Positions 10,393 to 22,910 of a DNA stretch of 64,000 bases are shown here, one piece after another. The stretch spans positions 1,918,149 to 1,982,148 of the forward strand of contig NZ_LMQR01000001.1 in the NCBI RefSeq assembly GCF_001424645.1. The letters run 5' to 3'. Positions within the stretch are counted from its first letter, which is position 1. The number at the start of each line of letters is the position of its first letter. The notes below the pieces were generated by a model. That model worked only from the letters and a program-made list of their open reading frames with translations, did no database searches and was not told the origin of the DNA. This stretch comes from Frigoribacterium sp. Leaf415 (GTDB taxonomy: Bacteria > Actinomycetota > Actinomycetes > Actinomycetales > Microbacteriaceae). The position numbers were made by a program, and so were the translations under genes.

Positions 10393-11263
10393 GCTCGACC
10401 GGGGCGTTCGCAGATGCCCCCCGTTCGGACGATCCGTTCTCTGCCCGTCCCACTTCGGCCGGTCCCGCGTCTGCCGGTCCCGCCTCGGCCGGTCCCGCCT
10501 CGGCCGGTCCTGCCTCGCCCGGTCCCGCCTCATCCCGCCGAAGCAGCGTCTCGCGTTCGCGCACGGCCGCCCGAAGGGCACGCTCGGCGTCGATGCCGCG
10601 ATCGGTGGCTTCATCGACCCGTGCGAGCAGCGCCCTGCCCCAGGCGAGCTCGATCGACCCGGCTCGGGCGACGGAGTCGTCCGTGCCCGACGTCGAGGTC
10701 GGCGCATCATCCGACGCGGGCCGTGCCATGCCCGCGGAAGCCCGACGCGCGTCGAGCTTCTGGGCCCGGGCGAGAGCCGGCTGCCCGACCGGGACACCGT
10801 CGTAGGCACTCGTCCGCTGCGACTTCTCGACGGCCTTCGCCGCCGACCAGAGACGGACGATGTCGTCGACGCCGTCGGCCCGGTCGGCCCCGAACACGTG
10901 GGGATGACGCCGCACGGTCTTCTCGGCGACGTCGCGGACGACGTCGGCGAGCTCGAACGACTCCGAGGAGGCGCGCGCAGCCAGAGCGCTGTGCAAGACC
11001 ACCTGGTAGAGCACGTCCCCGAGCTCTTCCCGGAGGTCGTCGACGGTGCCGTCCTCGATCGCCTCGACGAGTTCGTAGGTCTCCTCGACGAGGTAGGTCA
11101 CGAGGGATCGAGGGGTCTGCGACCTGTTCCAGGCGCACCCGCCCTCGTCGGCGAGGAGGGCGTCGACCACGCCGACGAGCTCGTCGAGCCGGGCACCTGC
11201 CCTGGGCTCGAGACCGCCTCGCGCCTCCTCGTCCGGGGTGCCGCCCGCCCGCCCGGTCGACAC
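10370..11263 (-). CDS. mazG: MazG family nucleoside triphosphate pyrophosphohydrolase
   Basis: A 297-residue house-cleaning NTPase. One MazG domain (about 26-125) carries GGCAWNRSQTPRSLVTYL, the metal motif EETYE (60-64) and EELGD (79-83), followed by VRRHPHVFG. After a second region resembling a degenerate MazG C-terminus there is a repetitive tail of AEAGP units (from about 245). The GTG start at 11263 lies 2 bp after the mfd stop, giving an mfd-mazG operon. Two AGGAGGCGCG motifs (10967; 11221, reverse) fall in poorly conserved parts. Confidence 0.88.
   Translation of the reverse strand: MSTGRAGGTPDEEARGGLEPRAGARLDELVGVVDALLADEGGCAWNRSQTPRSLVTYLVEETYELVEAIEDGTVDDLREELGDVLYQVVLHSALAARASSESFELADVVRDVAEKTVRRHPHVFGADRADGVDDIVRLWSAAKAVEKSQRTSAYDGVPVGQPALARAQKLDARRASAGMARPASDDAPTSTSGTDDSVARAGSIELAWGRALLARVDEATDRGIDAERALRAAVRERETLLRRDEAGPGEAGPAEAGPAEAGPADAGPAEVGRAENGSSERGASANAPVEQVPPQPE
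10452..10531. repeat. 15-bp tandem repeat in the mazG 3' end
   Basis: Five or more units close to CCTCGGCCGGTCCCG encode the Ala/Glu/Gly/Pro tail of MazG. Because the unit is 15 bp, changes in copy number keep the reading frame. Confidence 0.7.
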
Positions 11264-11265
11264 GG

Positions 11266-14907
<3,642 letters not shown>

Positions 14908-14974
14908 CGCGGCCGGGGTTCGCTGACGGCGACACCGGGACAGGGCCGGGGGCAGCCGGAATCCGGCGAGCCGG

Positions 14975-15565
14975 TCAGCTCTTCGCGGTGTGGAACTTCA
15001 GCTGGGCTGCCGTGAGACCGTCGGTCGCGATCATCTCGACGGCGTCGGCCGCGTCACCGATCAGGAACGGCAGCTCTTTGCGCTCGGTGGACGAGAAGTC
15101 CTTGAGGACGAAGTCGGCGGCGGGTTGCCGGCCGGGGGGACGGCCGATGCCGACCCGCACCCGGGTGAACTCGTTCGAGCCGGTGGCGGCGATGATGTCG
15201 CGGATGCCGTTGTGGCCGCCGTGGCCACCACCGTGCTTCAGCCGGACGACGTCGAAGTCGATGTCGAGCTCGTCGTGGACGACGATCAGCCGCGACACGT
15301 CGAGGTCGTAGTACCGCAGGAGGGCCTGCGTCGGCCCGCCCGAGACGTTCATGTAGGTCGCGGGCTTGGCCAGCACGAAGCGAGGGCCGCCGGGGGCGGT
15401 GCGCCCCTCGGCGACCGTCGCGTTCGTGCGGTGGTTCTTGAAGCCGGCGGACAGACGGTCGGCCAGTTCGGCCAGCACCATCTGCCCGACGTTGTGCCTG
15501 TTGCCGGCGTAGCCGGGCCCGGGGTTTCCGAGCCCGACCACGAGCCACTGGTCGTCGAGTGCCAT
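14975..15565 (-). CDS. pth: Peptidyl-tRNA hydrolase
   Basis: A 196-residue enzyme releasing peptides from peptidyl-tRNA. The family motifs are intact: LVVGLGNPGPGYAGNRHNVG with the catalytic His, KPATYMNVSG, and VVHDELDIDFDVVRLKHGGG followed by GHNGIRDI. It sits between rplY and mfd as in most actinobacteria, 60 bp after rplY, and is probably co-transcribed. Confidence 0.96.
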   Translation of the reverse strand: MALDDQWLVVGLGNPGPGYAGNRHNVGQMVLAELADRLSAGFKNHRTNATVAEGRTAPGGPRFVLAKPATYMNVSGGPTQALLRYYDLDVSRLIVVHDELDIDFDVVRLKHGGGHGGHNGIRDIIAATGSNEFTRVRVGIGRPPGRQPAADFVLKDFSSTERKELPFLIGDAADAVEMIATDGLTAAQLKFHTAKS

Positions 15566-15625
15566 CGTCGTGGTCGTCGTTCTCTCAGTGGGTCTGCGCC
15601 GGCAGGGTGTTCGGGGTGTGCCGTG

Positions 15626-16261
15626 TTACTCGGAGCGCTCTTCGTCCTCGATGGAGTCGACGTCGCCCTCGGCCTCGGCGGCCTCGCCGTCCTCGTCGGA
15701 GACCGCGTCGGTCGTCAGGTCGAGCTGGGGCACCGAGACGGCGAGCACGAGGGTCTCGGGCTCGCTGACCAGGGTCGCGCCCTTGGGCAGCACGAGGTCG
15801 GCAGCCGAGACCTGGGCGCCCTCTTCGAGGCCCTCGATCGAGACGACCACGTTCTGCGGGATGTGGGTGGCCTCGACCTCGAGCTCGACGACGTTGAGCT
15901 CGACGACGTGGATCGTGCCGGGAGCCGACTCGCCCTCGACGTGCACGGGGACCTGGACGGTGACCTTCTCGCCCTGGCGGACGACGATGAGGTCGATGTG
16001 CTCGATGGTCTGCTTGACCGGGTCGCGCTGGATGTCCTTGACGAGGGCCAGCTGGTTCGTGCCCTCGATGTCGAGCGTGATGACGGCGTTGGCGCGACGC
16101 GTGATCAGCATGGTCTCGTGACCGGGCAGCGTGACGTGCTGGGGGTCGGTGCCGTGGCCGTAGATGACCGCGGGGATCTGGTCCTTCGCGCGGATCTTGC
16201 GGGCCGCGCCCTTGCCGAAGCTGGTGCGCACGAGGGCGCTGAGGTTGTTCTGGTCGGACAT
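15626..16261 (-). CDS. rplY: 50S ribosomal protein L25/general stress protein Ctc
   Basis: A 211-residue 5S rRNA-binding protein of the long TL5/Ctc type. The L25 domain (about 1-95; GKGAARKIRAKDQIPAVIYG) is followed by the TL5 C-terminal beta domain and an acidic tail rich in Glu/Asp. ATG at 16261 was chosen because AAGGAG lies 6-7 nt upstream and the L25 motif begins 15 residues later. Confidence 0.94.
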   Translation of the reverse strand: MSDQNNLSALVRTSFGKGAARKIRAKDQIPAVIYGHGTDPQHVTLPGHETMLITRRANAVITLDIEGTNQLALVKDIQRDPVKQTIEHIDLIVVRQGEKVTVQVPVHVEGESAPGTIHVVELNVVELEVEATHIPQNVVVSIEGLEEGAQVSAADLVLPKGATLVSEPETLVLAVSVPQLDLTTDAVSDEDGEAAEAEGDVDSIEDEERSE

Positions 16262-16537
16262 GTCGTCTCCTTGCAGGGGCCGCGAACGGCCCGGGGGTGT
16301 GTGGTCGGTGTCAACTCGAACGCGCATCGCGTGAGGAAGGACCCGCAACCCGAGGGGCGCCGCCCGAGGGACGATCACCGCTGCACGAGTGGTGCCTGAG
16401 CACCGAGCGCCTGCCTACCGCGTCGATCACGGGTGCCGGAGCACCCCTCGCCGAGGTTCAGCTGCCAAGGTTACACGTCGGCCGGGCGTGTCGCCAACCC
16501 GCGCCTCCTCGGTTCGTCCGCCCCCGAGGGCGCCCGG
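16262..16537. other. rplY upstream region with two small hairpins
   Basis: No gene. GGTGC-CTGA-GCACC (16391-16404) and GGGTGC-CGGA-GCACCC (16431-16446) are two similar stem-loops about 40 bp apart. A reverse AGGAGGCGCG motif (16500-16509) lies near the gntK stop. The hairpins may end gntK transcription or form part of the rplY leader. Confidence 0.45.
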
Positions 16538-17080
16538 TCAGTGCTCGAGCTCGCCGCGTCGCACGGCCTCGAGATGGGCCACGACGGCCGCCACGACGTC
16601 GTCGGGGCCGGGACGCACGTCGACCTCGAAACCCGCCTCGTCGTCGGCCAACGGCTCGAGGGTGGCGAACTGCGACTCCATCAGCCCGGGCGGCATGAAG
16701 TGCCCCTTGCGCTCGCGCTGGCGACGCGCGACGAGGTCGCGCACGCCGGTCAGGTGGACGAACCGGAGGCGCGGGTCGCCTTCGCGCAGGACGTCGCGGT
16801 ACGCCTTCTTCAACGACGAGCAGGCCACGACCACCGAGTCGTCGCCCGCGGCGGCGATGCGCTCGGCGACGATGTGGAGCCACGGCCACCGGTCGTCGTC
16901 GTCGAGCGGGTGCCCCTCGGCCATCTTGAGCCGGTTGGCCTCGGGGTGCAGGTCGTCGGCGTCGACGAACGGCACGCCGAGGCTGTCGGCCAGCAACTCG
17001 CCCACGGTCGACTTGCCCGAACCGGACACCCCCATCACGACGACGGGCGGGACGGGCACGGGGTGGGGCTGGTCGGTCAC
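16538..17080 (-). CDS. gntK: Gluconokinase
   Basis: A 180-residue P-loop kinase phosphorylating D-gluconate to 6-phosphogluconate. The P-loop is GVSGSGKST (15-23), followed by VDADDLHPEANRLKMAEGHPLDDDDRWPWL, a signature of GntK, and CSSLKKAYRDVLR. It is divergent from gnd, whose enzyme uses its product, so the pair feeds gluconate into the pentose phosphate pathway. The start is GTG at 17080. Confidence 0.93.
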   Translation of the reverse strand: MTDQPHPVPVPPVVVMGVSGSGKSTVGELLADSLGVPFVDADDLHPEANRLKMAEGHPLDDDDRWPWLHIVAERIAAAGDDSVVVACSSLKKAYRDVLREGDPRLRFVHLTGVRDLVARRQRERKGHFMPPGLMESQFATLEPLADDEAGFEVDVRPGPDDVVAAVVAHLEAVRRGELEH

Positions 17081-17212
17081 GGACGGCCTTCGATCGGGGA
17101 AACGGTTGCGTCAACCCTAGGTGAGCCGCCGCCGAGGGGTACGGACGGTGCCTGTCGGACGCTCGGCGTCGAGGCATAGTCTGCGGGCACCACCGACCGA
17201 GAAGGAGGCACC

Positions 17213-18685
17213 GTGACCGAACACGGAGCAGCAGCGCAGTCCACCGCCCAGGCGAACATCGGAGTCGTCGGCCTGGCCGTCATGGGCTCGAACCTGGCGC
17301 GCAACCTCGCCAGCCGCGAGGGCAACACGGTCGCCGTCTACAACCGCTCCCCCGAGCGCACCGACACCCTGATGGACGAGCACGGCGACGCGGGGTTCAT
17401 CCCCTCGAAGTCGATAGAGGACTTCGCGGCCTCACTGCAGAAGCCGCGCACCGCGATCATCATGGTGCAGGCCGGTCGCGGCACCGACGCCGTCATCGAC
17501 CAGCTCGCCGACGTGTTCGACGAGGGCGACATCATCGTCGACGGCGGCAACGCGAACTTCCAGGACACCCGCCGACGTGAGGCCGCCCTCAAGGAGCGCG
17601 GACTCAACTTCGTGGGCGCCGGCATCTCGGGCGGCGAGGAGGGCGCCTTGAAGGGTCCGTCGATCATGCCCGGTGGCTCGAAGGAGGCCTACGAGACACT
17701 CGGTCCGATCCTGGCGTCGATCGCGGCGGTGGCCGAGGGCGAACCCTGCGTCACGCACGTCGGAGCCGACGGCGCGGGCCACTTCGTCAAGATGATCCAC
17801 AACGGCATCGAGTACGCCGACATGCAGCTCATCGCCGAGTCGTACGACCTGCTGCGCCGGGTCGGCGGCCACGAGCCCGCCGCCATCGCCTCGGTCTTCG
17901 AGGAGTGGAACAAGGGCGAGCTCGAGTCGTACCTGATCGAGATCACCGCCGAGGTGCTCCGCCAGACGGACGCCAAGACGGGCGGCCCGCTCGTCGACTC
18001 CATCGTCGACCAGGCCGGCTCGAAGGGCACGGGCGTCTGGACCGTGCAGAACAGCGTCGGGTTGGGCGTGCCGGTCGGCGGAATCGCCGAGGCCGTCTTC
18101 GCCCGCGCCGTGTCGTCGAAACCCGCACAGCGCTCGGCCGTGCAGAAGACCCTGCAGGGACGACCCACGATCCAGGAAGCCGGCGACGGCTTCGAGGACG
18201 ACGTGCAGAAGGCGCTCTACGCCTCGAAGATCGTCGCCTACGCCCAGGGCTTCGACGCCATCATCGCCGGTGCCGACGAGTACGACTGGGACATCGACAA
18301 GGGCGCCATCGCCAAGATCTGGCGCGGTGGCTGCATCATCCGCGCACAGTTCCTCAACCGCATCGTCGACGCCTACGAGAAGGACGCGTCGATCGCGACC
18401 CTGCTCGAGGACGACTACTTCGCCGCGGCCGTCCGCGACGGCGAGGACGCCTGGCGCCGCATCGTCGCCAAGGCCGCCCTCTCGGGCATCCCCGTACCCG
18501 GGTTCGCCTCGGCCCTGTCGTACTACGACTCGCTCGCGTCGGAACGCCTGCCCGCCTCGCTCATCCAGGGGCAGCGCGACTTCTTCGGGGCGCACACCTA
18601 CCAGCGCGTCGACGAAGAGGGCACGTTCCACACCCTCTGGTCGGGCGACCGGTCCGAGATCGAGACGGAGCCGTCGACCCACTGA
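17213..18685 (+). CDS. gnd: 6-phosphogluconate dehydrogenase (decarboxylating)
   Basis: A 490-residue oxidative pentose phosphate enzyme producing ribulose 5-phosphate, CO2 and NADPH. The nucleotide motif GLAVMG is at residues 20-25, with NRSPERTD directly after strand B as in NADP-using forms. ISGGEEGALKGPSIMPGG and KMIHNGIEYADMQLIAESYD carry the catalytic Lys and substrate ligands. The GTG start has AAGGAGG 5 nt upstream. The ribulose 5-phosphate route links to prs, located on the other side of the repeat region. Confidence 0.96.
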   Translation: MTEHGAAAQSTAQANIGVVGLAVMGSNLARNLASREGNTVAVYNRSPERTDTLMDEHGDAGFIPSKSIEDFAASLQKPRTAIIMVQAGRGTDAVIDQLADVFDEGDIIVDGGNANFQDTRRREAALKERGLNFVGAGISGGEEGALKGPSIMPGGSKEAYETLGPILASIAAVAEGEPCVTHVGADGAGHFVKMIHNGIEYADMQLIAESYDLLRRVGGHEPAAIASVFEEWNKGELESYLIEITAEVLRQTDAKTGGPLVDSIVDQAGSKGTGVWTVQNSVGLGVPVGGIAEAVFARAVSSKPAQRSAVQKTLQGRPTIQEAGDGFEDDVQKALYASKIVAYAQGFDAIIAGADEYDWDIDKGAIAKIWRGGCIIRAQFLNRIVDAYEKDASIATLLEDDYFAAAVRDGEDAWRRIVAKAALSGIPVPGFASALSYYDSLASERLPASLIQGQRDFFGAHTYQRVDEEGTFHTLWSGDRSEIETEPSTH

Positions 18686-18725
18686 CGGGTGCCCCGGGGG
18701 CGCTCACCGCGCCTCCTGCGTTCTG

Positions 18726-18784
18726 ACGGGCGTGCCCGTCGATGCGATGCCGCTGCGGCGGCCGGCGTCGGCGGGCACGCCCGT
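18726..18784 (+). terminator. Terminator-like hairpin after gnd
   Basis: ACGGGCGTGCCCG (18726-18738) pairs perfectly with CGGGCACGCCCGT (18772-18784), a 13-bp stem 41 bp past the gnd stop with a 33-nt GC-rich loop. Confidence 0.6.
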
Positions 18785-18839
18785 TCGTCGTTCCGCCGCA
18801 GCGGGCCTCGGGGCTTCCCGACGCCGCCCCGCCCGCGAC

Positions 18840-19417
18840 GGCAACTCAGGAGAACGACCACCGAAACGACCCGCAGGAGGCGCCGCGCAGCCGAACTCAG
18901 GAGTTGCCGACCACGACGGGGCGACATCGCAAACCGAGCCGAGCCGAGGCACCAGGGCGACGGGACGGCCCGGCTCGAAACCCGCAGCCCCCACACCACC
19001 CCGCCCACGTCGACAACGCAGGAGAACGACCACCGGAACGGCCCGCAGGAGGCGCGGCGCAGCCGGACTCCGGAGTTACGGATCACGACAGGGCGACATC
19101 GCAAACCGAGCCGGGCAGCCACTGCGACGGGACGGCCCGGCTCACGCCTCGCAGCCCCCATGCCACCCCGCCCACGTCGACAACGCAGGAGAACGACCGC
19201 CCGAACAGCCCGCAGGAGGCGCGGCGCAGCCGAACTCCCGAGTTACCGACCACGACAGAGCAACATCGCAAACCGGGCCGGGCCGCCACGGCGACGGGAC
19301 GGCCCGGCTCGAACCCCGCAGCCCCCACACCACCCCGCCCACGTCGACAACTCGGGCAAACGACCACCGGAACGACCCGCAGGAGGCGCGGCGCAGCCGA
19401 ACTCCGGAGTTACCGAC
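18840..19417. repeat. Tandem array of ~167-bp units, each with a 72-bp palindrome
   Basis: Four units start at 18840, 19012, 19179 and 19346 (periods 172, 167, 167). Each begins with the 72-bp palindromic element (18840-18911, 19012-19083, 19179-19250, 19346-19417). Its left end is like GGCAACTCAGGAGAACGACC and its right end like GAACTCCGGAGTTACCGAC. The centre holds a GGAGGCGC motif, followed by about 95 bp of spacer with GGGACGGCCCGGCTC and CACCCCGCCCACGTCGA. The last unit lacks the spacer. Confidence 0.9.
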
Positions 19418-19517
19418 CGCAGACGAGCGGGCCGGGCCGGGCTGAGCCGGGCCGGGATAAGTGGGGTCACTGGGGTGGGAGACCGGGCTGGGCGGGGCGG
19501 CCGGAAGCGGGCGCGGT

Positions 19518-19682
19518 CAGGCGGCGGCACCGGACGTCGAGGCGACAGGAACAGTGACGGGCGGGATGGGACTAGGCGGCGGCGCCGGACGTCGGGGCGA
19601 CCGGAACAGCGACGGGCGGGATGGGGCTAGGCGGCGGCTCCGGACGGCGGGGCGGCCGGAACAGCGACGGGCGGGGTGGGGC
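19518..19682. repeat. 55-bp tandem repeat abutting the prs stop codon
   Basis: Three units with landmarks GGAACAG at 19548, 19603 and 19658 (period 55). Each unit contains CTAGGCGGCG, the same sequence that forms the prs stop codon and last codons at 19682, so the array looks like serial duplication of the prs 3' end. Confidence 0.85.
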
Positions 19683-20659
19683 TAGGCGGCGCCGTCGAAC
19701 ATCGAGGTGACCGAGCCGTTGTCGAAGACCTCGTGGATGGCCCGGGCGATCAGCGGGGCGATGGGCAGGATCTCGAGCTTGTCGAACTTCTGGTGCTCGG
19801 TGAGCGGCAGGGTGTCGGTGACGACGACCGAGTCGATGAACTCGCTGTTGAGGATCTCGGGGGCGGGGTCGCTGAAGACCGCGTGGGTCGCGGCGACCAC
19901 GACGCCGATCGCGCCGGCGGCCTTGAGCGCCTCGGCGGCCTTGACGATGGTGCGACCGGTGTCGATCAGGTCGTCGACCAGCAGGCACACGCGACCCGAG
20001 ACGTCGCCGACGATCTCGTGGACGGTGACCTGGTTCGGCACCAGCGGGTCACGACGCTTGTGGATGATCGCGAGGGGGGCGTCGAGCTTCTCGCTCCAGA
20101 TGTCGGCGACGCGGACGCGCCCCATGTCGGGCGAGACCACGGTCAGCGTGGTGTTGTCGAGCTTGGCGCGGAAGTGCTCGAGCAGCACGGGCATGGCGAA
20201 GAGGTGGTCGACCGGGCCGTCGAAGAAGCCCTGGATCTGCGGCGCGTGCAGGTCGACGCTCATGATGCGGTGCGCGCCTGCCGCCTTGAAGAGGTCGGCG
20301 ACGAGCCGGGCCGAGATCGGCTCGCGCCCACGGCCCTTCTTGTCTTGCCGGGCGTACGGGTAGAACGGCGCCACGACGGTGATGCGCTTGGCCGAGGCGC
20401 GCTTCAGCGCGTCGACCATGATCAGCTGTTCCATCAGCCACTCGTTGATCGGCGCCGAGTGCGACTGGATGACGAAGGCGTCCGAGCCGCGGACGCTCTC
20501 GTCGAAGCGGGCGTAGAGCTCGCCGTTCGCGAAGGTGCGGGCGTCGGTCGGGATCAGCTCGCTGCCGAGCTCGGCGGCGATCTGGTTGGCCAGTTCGGGG
20601 TGCGCACGCCCCGAGATCAGAACGAGTCGATTCTCGCCGGTGATCTTGATTCCGGACAC
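19682..20659 (-). CDS. prs: Ribose-phosphate pyrophosphokinase
   Basis: A 325-residue enzyme making PRPP from ribose 5-phosphate and ATP. Present are LISGRAHPELANQIA, the ATP loop FYPYARQDKKGRGREPISARL, VDLHAPQIQGFF with the metal-binding His, and the PRPP loop VDDLIDTGRT near 228-237. The start is GTG at 20659, just before SGIKITGENRLVL. It lies 41 bp after glmU in the conserved glmU-prs order. Confidence 0.96.
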   Translation of the reverse strand: MSGIKITGENRLVLISGRAHPELANQIAAELGSELIPTDARTFANGELYARFDESVRGSDAFVIQSHSAPINEWLMEQLIMVDALKRASAKRITVVAPFYPYARQDKKGRGREPISARLVADLFKAAGAHRIMSVDLHAPQIQGFFDGPVDHLFAMPVLLEHFRAKLDNTTLTVVSPDMGRVRVADIWSEKLDAPLAIIHKRRDPLVPNQVTVHEIVGDVSGRVCLLVDDLIDTGRTIVKAAEALKAAGAIGVVVAATHAVFSDPAPEILNSEFIDSVVVTDTLPLTEHQKFDKLEILPIAPLIARAIHEVFDNGSVTSMFDGAA

Positions 20660-20700
20660 GTCACTCGCTCTCCGGCCCCGAGGGGCCAACCCGACCGGGT

Positions 20701-22134
20701 TCAGTCGGTCGTTCGTTCGGCACGAGCGGCGGCCTCGGCAGCCGCCGAGCCGGGGCGGTTCGCCTCGACCCATCCGCTCGCATTGCGCTGTGGAGCGATG
20801 CTCAAGGCCAGGGCACCGGCCGGCACGTCTTTGCGGACGATCGTTCCGGCGCCTGTGTACGCTCCGTCGCCAATCCTAACGGGGGCGACGAAGACGTTGT
20901 GCGACCCGGTGCGGACGTGCGACCCGACCTCGGTGCGGTGCTTGTTCACCCCGTCGTAGTTGGCCGTGATGGTGCCGGCACCGATGTTCGACCCCTCGCC
21001 CACCTCGGTGTCGCCCACGTAGCTGAGGTGGGGCACCTTGGACCCGGCGCCGATCTGCACGTTCTTGGTCTCGACGAACGTGCCGATCTTGCCGTCGGCC
21101 GAGAGCAGGGTGTTGGGCCTCAGGTACGCGAACGGACCCACGGAGGCGCGGGCACCGATGACCGCAAGGGTCGCGTCGGTGCGCTTGACCGTCGCCCCCT
21201 CGCCCACCTCGGTGTCGACGAGGGTCGTGTCGGGGCCGACGACCGCGCCCGGGGCGATGTACGTCGCGCCGCGGAGCTGGGTGCCGGGCAGCAGCTCGAC
21301 GTCGGGGCTGAGGGAGACGTCGCGATCGATCCAGGTGGTCTGCGGGTCGACGATCGAGACGCCCTCGCGTTGCCAGTGCTCGACGATGCGGTCGTTCAGG
21401 CGACGGGCCGCGGCGGCCAGCTGCACACGGTCGTTGATGCCCTCGAGGCGCCACGTCTCGTCGATCGCGCGGGCCGCGACGACCTCTCCGGCGCCGGTGA
21501 GCAGGCCGACCATGTCGGTGACGTACTTCTCGTTCTGCGCGTTGGCCGACCCGATGCGGGGCAGGTGGGTGCGCAGGGCGGCGACCGTGAAGACGTAGGT
21601 GCCCGAGTTGATCTCGCGCACGGCACGCTCGTCGTCGGTGGCGTCCTTGTGCTCGACGATGCGGTCGACGTCGCCCGAGTCACGACGGACGACCCGCCCG
21701 TAGCCGGTGGCGTCGGGCAGCACGGCGCTCAGCAGCGTCGCCGAGGCGGAGGCGGCACGGTGCTGGTCGAGCAGGGCCGTGAGCGTCGCGTGGTCGAGGA
21801 AGGGCACGTCGGCGCTGACGACCACGACGTCGCCGGTGAACTCGGCGGGCAGCGCCTCCACCGCTTGTTCGACGGCACGACCGGTGCCGGGCACCTCGTC
21901 TTGATCGACCACGAGGGCGTGCGGGGCGGTGTCGAGCACGCTCGCGACGACGAGGTCACGCTCGTGCCGCACCACGGCGACGAGGTGGTCGGGCTGGAGG
22001 GCGCCGGCGCTCTCGAGCACGTGCTGGATCAACGGCAGCCCGGCCAGGCGGTGCAGGACCTTCGGGGTCGAGGACTTCATGCGGGTGCCCTGCCCTGCGG
22101 CGAGGACGACGACGGCGAGCTGGCGTTCGGGCAT
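20701..22134 (-). CDS. glmU: Bifunctional GlmU: glucosamine-1-phosphate acetyltransferase/UDP-GlcNAc pyrophosphorylase
   Basis: A 477-residue enzyme of peptidoglycan precursor synthesis. The N-terminal uridylyltransferase begins with VVLAAGQGTRMKSSTPKVLH. The C-terminal half is a left-handed beta helix of hexapeptide repeats with the acetyltransferase motifs RPNTLLSADGKIGTFVETKN and SNIGAGTITANYDG. ATG at 22134 has AAGGAG at optimal spacing. It is the first gene of the glmU-prs pair. Confidence 0.95.
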   Translation of the reverse strand: MPERQLAVVVLAAGQGTRMKSSTPKVLHRLAGLPLIQHVLESAGALQPDHLVAVVRHERDLVVASVLDTAPHALVVDQDEVPGTGRAVEQAVEALPAEFTGDVVVVSADVPFLDHATLTALLDQHRAASASATLLSAVLPDATGYGRVVRRDSGDVDRIVEHKDATDDERAVREINSGTYVFTVAALRTHLPRIGSANAQNEKYVTDMVGLLTGAGEVVAARAIDETWRLEGINDRVQLAAAARRLNDRIVEHWQREGVSIVDPQTTWIDRDVSLSPDVELLPGTQLRGATYIAPGAVVGPDTTLVDTEVGEGATVKRTDATLAVIGARASVGPFAYLRPNTLLSADGKIGTFVETKNVQIGAGSKVPHLSYVGDTEVGEGSNIGAGTITANYDGVNKHRTEVGSHVRTGSHNVFVAPVRIGDGAYTGAGTIVRKDVPAGALALSIAPQRNASGWVEANRPGSAAAEAAARAERTTD

Positions 22135-22255
22135 GGTGCTCCTTGGTGAGGGGTGGCGCGTGATCACCGCCGATCCTCCCACGGGAGGCGACGCGGCCGC
22201 GGGTCACCCGCCCGGCGTGGGGACGCGGCCGTCGGCGCGACGGGGTGGGGAGGAG

Positions 22256-22744
22256 TCAGCGCGACCGGACGACGGCGACCGAGCCCGAGATCGCGACGGC
22301 GTCCTCGACGAGGGCGACGACGACGTCGGGCACGCCGGTCTTCTCGACGACGGCCTTCCGTGCCCGGTAGAAGAGCCAGCTGCCGACGAGGGCGCCGAAC
22401 GCTCCGGCAAGGGCTGCCTCCACAGGGGTGCCCCGGCGGCCGGTGCCGGCCATCGCGATGCCCGCGACGGCGCCGGAGACCGCCCGTCCGAACAGCGGCC
22501 CGGCACCGACCCGGCTCGGCGTGGCCGGCAGCTTGTCGCCGACCAGTTCGCCGACGCCGGCGGCCACCAGGACACCACGACCGATCGGCGAGCGGAACAG
22601 GCGCCAGCGCTTCCACCGGCCCCGCGCCTCCTGGGCATCGTGGTTCAGGGCGAGGACGGCGAGCGGCGTCGCCGAGCGCGATCCGCTGAGGACGCCGAGC
22701 AGGGCGGCACGGAGGAGGGGCGGCACGGAGCGGGTCTTCGACAT
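22256..22744 (-). CDS. DUF4126-type small membrane protein
   Basis: A 162-residue protein with about four hydrophobic segments. LLGVLSGSRSATPLAVLAL near the start, VGELVGDKLPATPSR in the middle and the glycine-rich ALAGAFGALVGSWLFYRAR near the end resemble the DUF4126 family. The function is unknown. ATG at 22744 is the first start after the tRNA-Gln gene; longer readings would run through the tRNA. Confidence 0.75.
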   Translation of the reverse strand: MSKTRSVPPLLRAALLGVLSGSRSATPLAVLALNHDAQEARGRWKRWRLFRSPIGRGVLVAAGVGELVGDKLPATPSRVGAGPLFGRAVSGAVAGIAMAGTGRRGTPVEAALAGAFGALVGSWLFYRARKAVVEKTGVPDVVVALVEDAVAISGSVAVVRSR

Positions 22745-22838
22745 GACGGGGGTCCTCGTCGTCAGGCGGACGCCGGGGCGCCCACGATCGGGAGCGGGAC
22801 GGGACCGACGAGCCGACCGCGACCTGCGACGCTCGGGG

Positions 22839-22910
22839 CTCCGCCACCAGGATTCGAACCTAGACCTAACAGCTCCAAAGGCTGTCGTGCTGCCGTTACA
22901 CCATGGCGGA
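22839..22910 (-). tRNA. tRNA-Gln(UUG)
   Basis: On the minus strand the acceptor TCCGCCA pairs with TGGCGGA, and the discriminator is G as expected for Gln. The anticodon stem-loop CAGCC-TTTGG-AGCTG region gives loop CTTTGGA and anticodon UUG; the T arm contains GGTTCGAATCC. The length is 72 nt without CCA. A tRNA-Gln upstream of glmU is common in actinobacteria. Confidence 0.95.

Larger units (their letters stand above)
18686..19681. other. 1-kb non-coding repeat region between gnd and prs
   Basis: No gene could be supported on either strand; long open frames here are by-products of high GC and repetition. Contents in order: the gnd terminator with an AGGAGGCGCG copy (18709), the ~167-bp tandem array carrying four 72-bp palindromes (18840-19417), a G-rich low-complexity stretch (19425-19515) and the 55-bp array ending at the prs stop. 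Confidence 0.75.

Noticed and set aside
18840..19417. CRISPR array
   Set aside because: The repeats are ~167 bp with conserved spacer sequence, no short direct repeat with unique spacers, and no cas genes nearby.
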